A stretch of DNA of 55,542 bases from Phenylobacterium sp. (lineage in GTDB: Bacteria > Pseudomonadota > Alphaproteobacteria > Caulobacterales > Caulobacteraceae), in contig NZ_JANXWD010000166.1 in NCBI RefSeq assembly GCF_025351295.1, positions 1-55,542 on the forward strand, given 5' to 3'. The position numbers were made by a program, and so were the translations under genes. The notes under the pieces are model-generated. The model made no database searches. It was not told the origin of the DNA and saw nothing but the letters and a program-made list of their open reading frames with translations. The stretch's first letter is position 1, and every line of letters starts with the position of its first letter. Shown here piece by piece: positions 52,335-55,542 of the stretch.

Positions 52335-52946
52335 TCACCCTGGCCAGTACGTAACCAACCCCGCCACCGCCGGCCGTTCGCGTTCGAGGGGCGGCTCGCG
52401 GGGCGTGCCGATGAGGACGAAGCCGGCGACCCGCTCGCCGGCCTGCAGGCCCAGGATGGCGACGGCGTCGGCGTCGTAGCTGTACCAGTCGGTGATCCAG
52501 TTGGCGCCGAAGCCCATGGCCTGGGCGGCGTAGAGCAGGTTGGTGCAGACCACGCCGGCGGACAGCAGCTGTTCCCATTCCGGGATGCTGGCCGGTTTGG
52601 GTGAGGACACCACCACCACGGCCAGGGGCGGGATCTTCAGCTTGGCCAGCTTGGCGGCCAGGGTGGGGTCGCCGCGGTCCTGTGAGAGCCCCTCCAGCCG
52701 CGCGGCAAACGCGGCCTTGCCGGCGCCCTCCAGGACGATGAACCGCCAGGGCGCTAGCTTGCCGTGGTCCGGGACGCGGGCGGCCAGGCGCAGGAGGTCG
52801 TGGAGCTGGCCGGCGTCGGGCGCGGGCTCGGTCAGCGTCACCGCCGATGCGGAACGTCGCAAGGCGAGGAACTTCAGCACCTCGGGCGAAGAAGCGACGG
52901 GCAGGGCGGCGCCGAAGGCGGGGGCGGGCGGCAGGGAGGGGGTCAC
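52335..52946 (-). CDS. Nitroreductase family protein (YdjA-like)
   Basis: A 203-residue FMN-dependent oxidoreductase from the GTG at 52946; a TTG at 52982 is in frame but would overlap the vapB promoter. FMN-binding features are FLALRRSASAVTLTEPAPD, ARVPDHGKLAPWRFIVLEG and LLYAAQAMGFGANWITDW. The opening RRSAS and VPDHGKLAPWRF are typical of the YdjA subgroup of nitroreductases. The physiological substrate is unknown. It converges on the SHOCT gene nine bases away. Confidence 0.88.
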   Translation of the reverse strand: MTPSLPPAPAFGAALPVASSPEVLKFLALRRSASAVTLTEPAPDAGQLHDLLRLAARVPDHGKLAPWRFIVLEGAGKAAFAARLEGLSQDRGDPTLAAKLAKLKIPPLAVVVVSSPKPASIPEWEQLLSAGVVCTNLLYAAQAMGFGANWITDWYSYDADAVAILGLQAGERVAGFVLIGTPREPPLERERPAVAGLVTYWPG

Positions 52947-52971
52947 GAGGTGGCGTGTAGCGGCCGCAGGC

Positions 52972-53000
52972 TTGAAAACCAAACGCGGATGGTGTATATA
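52972..53000 (+). promoter_or_regulatory. Promoter of vapBC
   Basis: TTGAAA at 52972-52977 and TATATA at 52995-53000 are separated by 17 bases, a near-consensus sigma-70-type pair that stands out in this GC-rich window. The -10 region lies inside the palindrome GTATATAC (52994-53001), a possible site for autoregulation by VapB. The vapB ATG is at 53027. Confidence 0.6.
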
Positions 53001-53026
53001 CGCGTCATCACGCCTTCGAGTCCGCT

Positions 53027-53263
53027 ATGCCCATGGTCACCAGTCGCATCTTTCGCAGTGGCAACAGCGAGGCCGTCCGCCTGCCCAAGGACGTCGCCTT
53101 CGGTCGCGACATGGAAGTGACGATCGTGCGAACGGGCGACGTCCTGACGATCCGGCCAACGCGGCCGTCGGTCCAGGAGATGCTGAAGAAGCTGGATGAA
53201 TTGCCGGCTCCGGATGAAATCCAGAAGCGCGACGATTTCTGGCCCGACCGTCCAGGCCTTTGA
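53027..53263 (+). CDS. vapB: VapB-type antitoxin
   Basis: A 78-residue AbrB/MazE-fold antitoxin. The N-terminal DNA-binding swapped-hairpin region reads SRIFRSGNSEAVRLPKDVAF, the classic VapB pattern, and the C-terminal part (ELPAPDEIQKRDDFWPDRPG) is the toxin-wrapping tail. It neutralises VapC and represses the operon. The vapC start follows within five bases of its stop, or overlaps it. Confidence 0.9.
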   Translation: MPMVTSRIFRSGNSEAVRLPKDVAFGRDMEVTIVRTGDVLTIRPTRPSVQEMLKKLDELPAPDEIQKRDDFWPDRPGL

Positions 53264-53267
53264 CCTC

Positions 53268-53657
53268 TTGATCTTTCTGCTCGATACGAGCGCGGCGGTC
53301 GCCCTCAGGGACGGTGACCCGGACGTTCGCAAGCGGCTGGAAGCCCTCGACGGACCCATCTGCCTCTCGCTTCTGACACGTATCGCGCTCGAAGGCGGGG
53401 TCGACAGAAGCGATCCGGTCCGACGGGTGCTGAGGCGCGCGCGCCTTGACCAGATCCTAACGGCGTTCGAGACGCTGCCCTTGGACGTAACCGTTGTTGA
53501 GCGATATCGCACGATCGTTGAGTCGGCGGGGTATTCGCGTCGGAAAGTCGTCGATCGCGTCATTGCCGCGCATGCTCTGGATCTGGACGCGACCCTGGTC
53601 ACGCTGAACGGCGACGACGTGAAGGACATCGCAGGCCTTCAGGTCCTGGCTTGGTGA
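53268..53657 (+). CDS. vapC: VapC-type PIN-domain toxin ribonuclease
   Basis: A PIN-domain toxin of about 129 residues. The acidic catalytic residues are visible: Asp in FLLDTSAAVAL, Glu in IALEGG, Asp in VVDRVIAAHAL and Asp in TLNGDDVKDI. These bind Mg for RNA cleavage. The start is unsure: the TTG at 53268 gives the usual VapC N-terminus, while the ATG at 53196 adds 24 residues that overlap vapB. Neither has a strong ribosome site, which suits coupling to vapB translation. The pair looks intact. Confidence 0.88.
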   Translation: MIFLLDTSAAVALRDGDPDVRKRLEALDGPICLSLLTRIALEGGVDRSDPVRRVLRRARLDQILTAFETLPLDVTVVERYRTIVESAGYSRRKVVDRVIAAHALDLDATLVTLNGDDVKDIAGLQVLAW

Positions 53658-53661
53658 TCCG

Positions 53662-54276
53662 GTGAGCGGCAAGCCGGCCTGGCTGCGGTCGCAAGGGAAG
53701 CCTTGGTTCAGAGGCCCCGCGAAGGTCGTCTACGACAATCCGTGGATCCGGGTGACGGAGTTCGCCGCGACCGCGCCGACCGGGGCTGCGGCGACCTATG
53801 GGCTGGTCGGCCACAAGAACTATGCGGTGGCGATCCTGCCGCTGTTCGACGACGGGACGACGGTGCTGGTCGGCCAGCACCGGTTCCCGCTGGCTGAGTA
53901 CAGCTGGGAGATTCCTGAGGGCGGCGGGCCACTGGAGGCCGATCCGCTGGAGAGCGCGCGGCGCGAATTGGCCGAGGAGACCGGCCTGGAGGCGGCGGAC
54001 TGGCGCGAGATGCTGCGGGCGCAGCTGTCCAATTCGGTGAGCGACGAGCGGGCGATCGGCTATCTGGCGCTGGGCCTGTCGCCGGCCCGCGACCTGCACC
54101 ACGCCGACGACACCGAGGCGCTGGAAATCGTGCGGGTTCCATTCCGCGAGGCGTTCGACGCGGCGATGGCCGGACACCTGGAAGACGTGCTGACAGTGGC
54201 GATGCTGCTGAAGGCTCACCATATGGCCCAGCAGGGAACGTTGCCGCCGGCGCTCGCGCTTGCGATGATAGGGTAG
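53662..54276 (+). CDS. NUDIX hydrolase (ADP-ribose pyrophosphatase-like)
   Basis: A 204-residue NUDIX protein from the GTG at 53662, five bases after vapC. The Nudix box runs GGGPLEADPLESARREL then AEETGL. Compared with the consensus (Gx5Ex7REUxEExGU), the first Glu is Ala, while the REUxEE metal ligands are kept. The fold and upstream segment (ILPLFDDGTTVLVGQHRFPL, WEIPEGGG) resemble ADP-ribose or sugar-nucleotide pyrophosphatases. The substrate is not determined. Active metal binding is likely preserved. Confidence 0.88.
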   Translation: MSGKPAWLRSQGKPWFRGPAKVVYDNPWIRVTEFAATAPTGAAATYGLVGHKNYAVAILPLFDDGTTVLVGQHRFPLAEYSWEIPEGGGPLEADPLESARRELAEETGLEAADWREMLRAQLSNSVSDERAIGYLALGLSPARDLHHADDTEALEIVRVPFREAFDAAMAGHLEDVLTVAMLLKAHHMAQQGTLPPALALAMIG

Positions 54277-54306
54277 GAGAACGCCCCTATGGGCCGGGAG
54301 GAACTG

Positions 54307-55137
54307 ATGAGCCAGCGCCTTGAGGTGGTCGACACCAGCCTGCCGCCGCCCGTTTGGGCCGCTCTGCGCAACGAGGCCGAGGCTTCGGCCCGCGACGAGT
54401 CGGCGCTCGCCAGCCTGTTGGCTGCGGTGATCCTCAACCACGACAGCTTGGGCGATGCGCTGAGCTACCAGCTGGCGCGCAAGCTGGGCGACCAGGAGCT
54501 GCGCGGCATGAGCCTGCGCGACACCATCGAGGAATCCTACGAGCGCGACCCGTCGATCGTCGAGAAGGCCGAGTACGACCTGAAGGCGGTGTTCGAGCGT
54601 GACCCGGCCTGCAAGGGCTATGTCCAGCCGTTCCTGTTCTTCAAGGGCTTCCTGGCGTTGCAGACCCACCGGGTGGCGCACTGGCTGTGGAGCGAAGGCC
54701 GCGAGACCCTGGCCTTCTATCTGCAGAGCCGCTCCAGCGAACTGTTCCAGGTGGACATCAACCCGGCGACCCGGATCGGGCGCGGGGTGTTCATCGACCA
54801 CGGCACCGGCATCGTGATCGGCGAGACCGCGGTGATCGGCGACGACGTCTCCATGCTGCAGGGCGTCACCCTGGGCGGCACCGGCGCCGAGCGCGGCGAC
54901 CGCCACCCCAAGGTGGGCAAGGGCGTGCTGCTGGGCGCGGGCGCCAAGGTGCTGGGCAATATCCGCATCGGCGACTACGCCAAGATCGCCTCCGGCTCGG
55001 TGGTGCTGAAGGAAGTGCCGGCCGGGTGCACGGCCGCCGGCGTGCCGGCGCGGCTGGTCAACTGCCCCACCTGCGAGGAGCCGGCCAAGAGCATGGACCA
55101 CACCCTGGCCGATGCTGTGTACGACTACGTCATCTGA
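54307..55137 (+). CDS. cysE: Serine O-acetyltransferase
   Basis: A 276-residue CysE that makes O-acetylserine for cysteine synthesis. The ATG at 54307 is chosen because GGGAGGAA lies six bases upstream; an in-frame ATG at 54289 has none. The N-terminal helical domain covers about 10-150 (RDPSIVEKAEYDLKAVFERD), and the left-handed beta-helix follows with GRGVFIDHGTGIVIGETAVI, LQGVTLGGTG and RHPKVGKGVLLGAGAKVLG; catalytic His and Asp are in DINPATR and FIDHGTG. The neighbour DUF3126 gene is a common alphaproteobacterial partner. Confidence 0.95.
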   Translation: MSQRLEVVDTSLPPPVWAALRNEAEASARDESALASLLAAVILNHDSLGDALSYQLARKLGDQELRGMSLRDTIEESYERDPSIVEKAEYDLKAVFERDPACKGYVQPFLFFKGFLALQTHRVAHWLWSEGRETLAFYLQSRSSELFQVDINPATRIGRGVFIDHGTGIVIGETAVIGDDVSMLQGVTLGGTGAERGDRHPKVGKGVLLGAGAKVLGNIRIGDYAKIASGSVVLKEVPAGCTAAGVPARLVNCPTCEEPAKSMDHTLADAVYDYVI

Positions 55138-55148
55138 GGTTTCCCCGC

Positions 55149-55177
55149 CCGGCGCGAACCGTTAGGTTCCGCGCCGG
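55149..55177 (+). terminator. Hairpin between cysE and the DUF3126 gene
   Basis: Arms CCGGCGCGAACC and GGTTCCGCGCCGG with a GTTA loop form a 12-pair stem with one bulge, just after the cysE stop. The following CGATTT is a weak U-tract, so it may reduce rather than stop readthrough. Confidence 0.5.
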
Positions 55178-55201
55178 CGATTTGCCCTCAAGGAGCGTGG
55201 T

Positions 55202-55408
55202 GTGGACGAGAGAGCTATCCGCAAGATCGAAGGGCATCTGCGCGGGACGTTCGCCAATGCGCGGATCGCCCTGGTGCCCCGACCCAAGCAGAAGGATTCC
55301 GCCGAGGTCTATGTCGGCGAGGAGTTCATCGGCGTGGTGTTCGAGGACGAGGACGGCGACGGGTCGTACGTCTTCAACATGTCCATCCTGGCCGAGGACC
55401 TGCTCTAG
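55202..55408 (+). CDS. DUF3126-family small protein
   Basis: A 68-residue acidic protein from a GTG at 55202 with AAGGAG upstream. The sequence (RKIEGHLRGTFANARIALVP, VGEEFIGVVFEDEDGDGSYV, NMSILAEDLL) matches the alphaproteobacterial DUF3126 family, typically found after cysE. Function is unknown. The stop is at 55406-55408, immediately before the suspected insertion-sequence end. Confidence 0.88.
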   Translation: MDERAIRKIEGHLRGTFANARIALVPRPKQKDSAEVYVGEEFIGVVFEDEDGDGSYVFNMSILAEDLL

Positions 55409-55542
55409 CAGGCTGTTGAAAAAGTCGACGGTGAGGGCCGATTTTCGCCCTCTCATGGCCCTTCCGCTCAAACAGGCAAAATCTCGTAGTTGAAATAATT
55501 GGGTTTTCTGAATCTCTAGGGCTGCAAACTTGCGCCTCAGGC
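55409..55542. mobile_element. Possible insertion-sequence end at the window edge
   Basis: Just after the DUF3126 stop the sequence reads CAGGCTGTTGAAAAAGTCGA, which resembles terminal inverted repeats of several insertion sequences with GGCTGTTGAAAAA ends. The following 110 bases are AT-richer than the rest of the window and contain no gene start in view. The window ends before a transposase would appear, so this is a tentative call. Confidence 0.45.

Noticed and set aside
1..55542. CRISPR arrays, tRNA or rRNA genes
   Set aside because: No regular repeat-spacer pattern, cloverleaf with conserved TTCGAATC-like arm, or rRNA core motif was seen in reading both strands.

Overview
The window is GC-rich, densely packed DNA that looks like a chromosome segment of an alphaproteobacterium, most likely Caulobacteraceae (Phenylobacterium or Caulobacter type). 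The reasons are the gene families and their grouping: cysE followed by a DUF3126 gene, GTP-type PEP carboxykinase, FecI/FecR/TonB-receptor triads, TorF-like porin, type I QueF, and XrtV-type exosortase genes inside an exopolysaccharide locus. This placement is inference from families, not from a marker gene. No rRNA, tRNA or CRISPR array was seen.

Layout. 0.2-14 kb is an exopolysaccharide (EPS) assembly and exosortase block: AAA ATPase, two Wzz/tyrosine-kinase-like pairs, a Wzy/ligase-like membrane protein, an Alg14-Alg13-like fused glycosyltransferase, an F420-dehydrogenase-beta-like Fe-S protein, an outer-membrane barrel, a Wza-like exporter, exosortase and EpsI. 14.1-22.2 kb is a compact minus-strand type IV secretion operon (virB1-2-3-4-6-9-10-11) followed by a PilZ gene; no virB5, virB7, virB8 or virD4 is present in it. 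22.2-38.9 kb returns to EPS genes: XrtV accessory protein, three phosphoglycosyl transferases, a mannose-1-phosphate guanylyltransferase/AGE fusion, a nucleotide-sugar dehydrogenase, a pyruvyl transferase, a 2OG-Fe(II) oxygenase, UDP-glucuronate 4-epimerase and a GT2 enzyme. Between these lie a deletion scar joining two broken genes (33.8-35.2 kb), a RidA protein and an M24 peptidase. 39-43.1 kb is a FecI-FecR-TonB receptor iron-signalling set. 43.7-55.4 kb is mostly core metabolism and envelope genes: pckG, a CapD/WbpM-type 4,6-dehydratase, two porins, SDR, queF, a SHOCT protein, nitroreductase, vapBC, NUDIX, cysE and DUF3126. The last 130 bases look like the edge of an insertion sequence.

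How the parts fit together. The EPS genes supply the usual steps of a Wzx/Wzy route: sugar-nucleotide supply (GMP/AGE, UDP-sugar dehydrogenase, UDP-GlcA epimerase, CapD), lipid-linked initiation (three PGTs), extension (GT28-like fusion, GT2), decoration (pyruvyl transferase), polymerisation, chain-length control and export. No Wzx flippase was recognised in the window. The exosortase set suggests that surface proteins are sorted together with the EPS, but no PEP-CTERM-like substrate was seen here.

Most notable points: two Wzc/CpsD-like proteins that both lack the Walker A lysine; a T4SS operon without VirB8, trailed by a PilZ gene; a clean deletion scar that removed the 5' halves of two divergent genes; a two-hairpin dispersed repeat that supplies the stop codons of both flanking genes; and the XrtV sorting genes split over about 10 kb.
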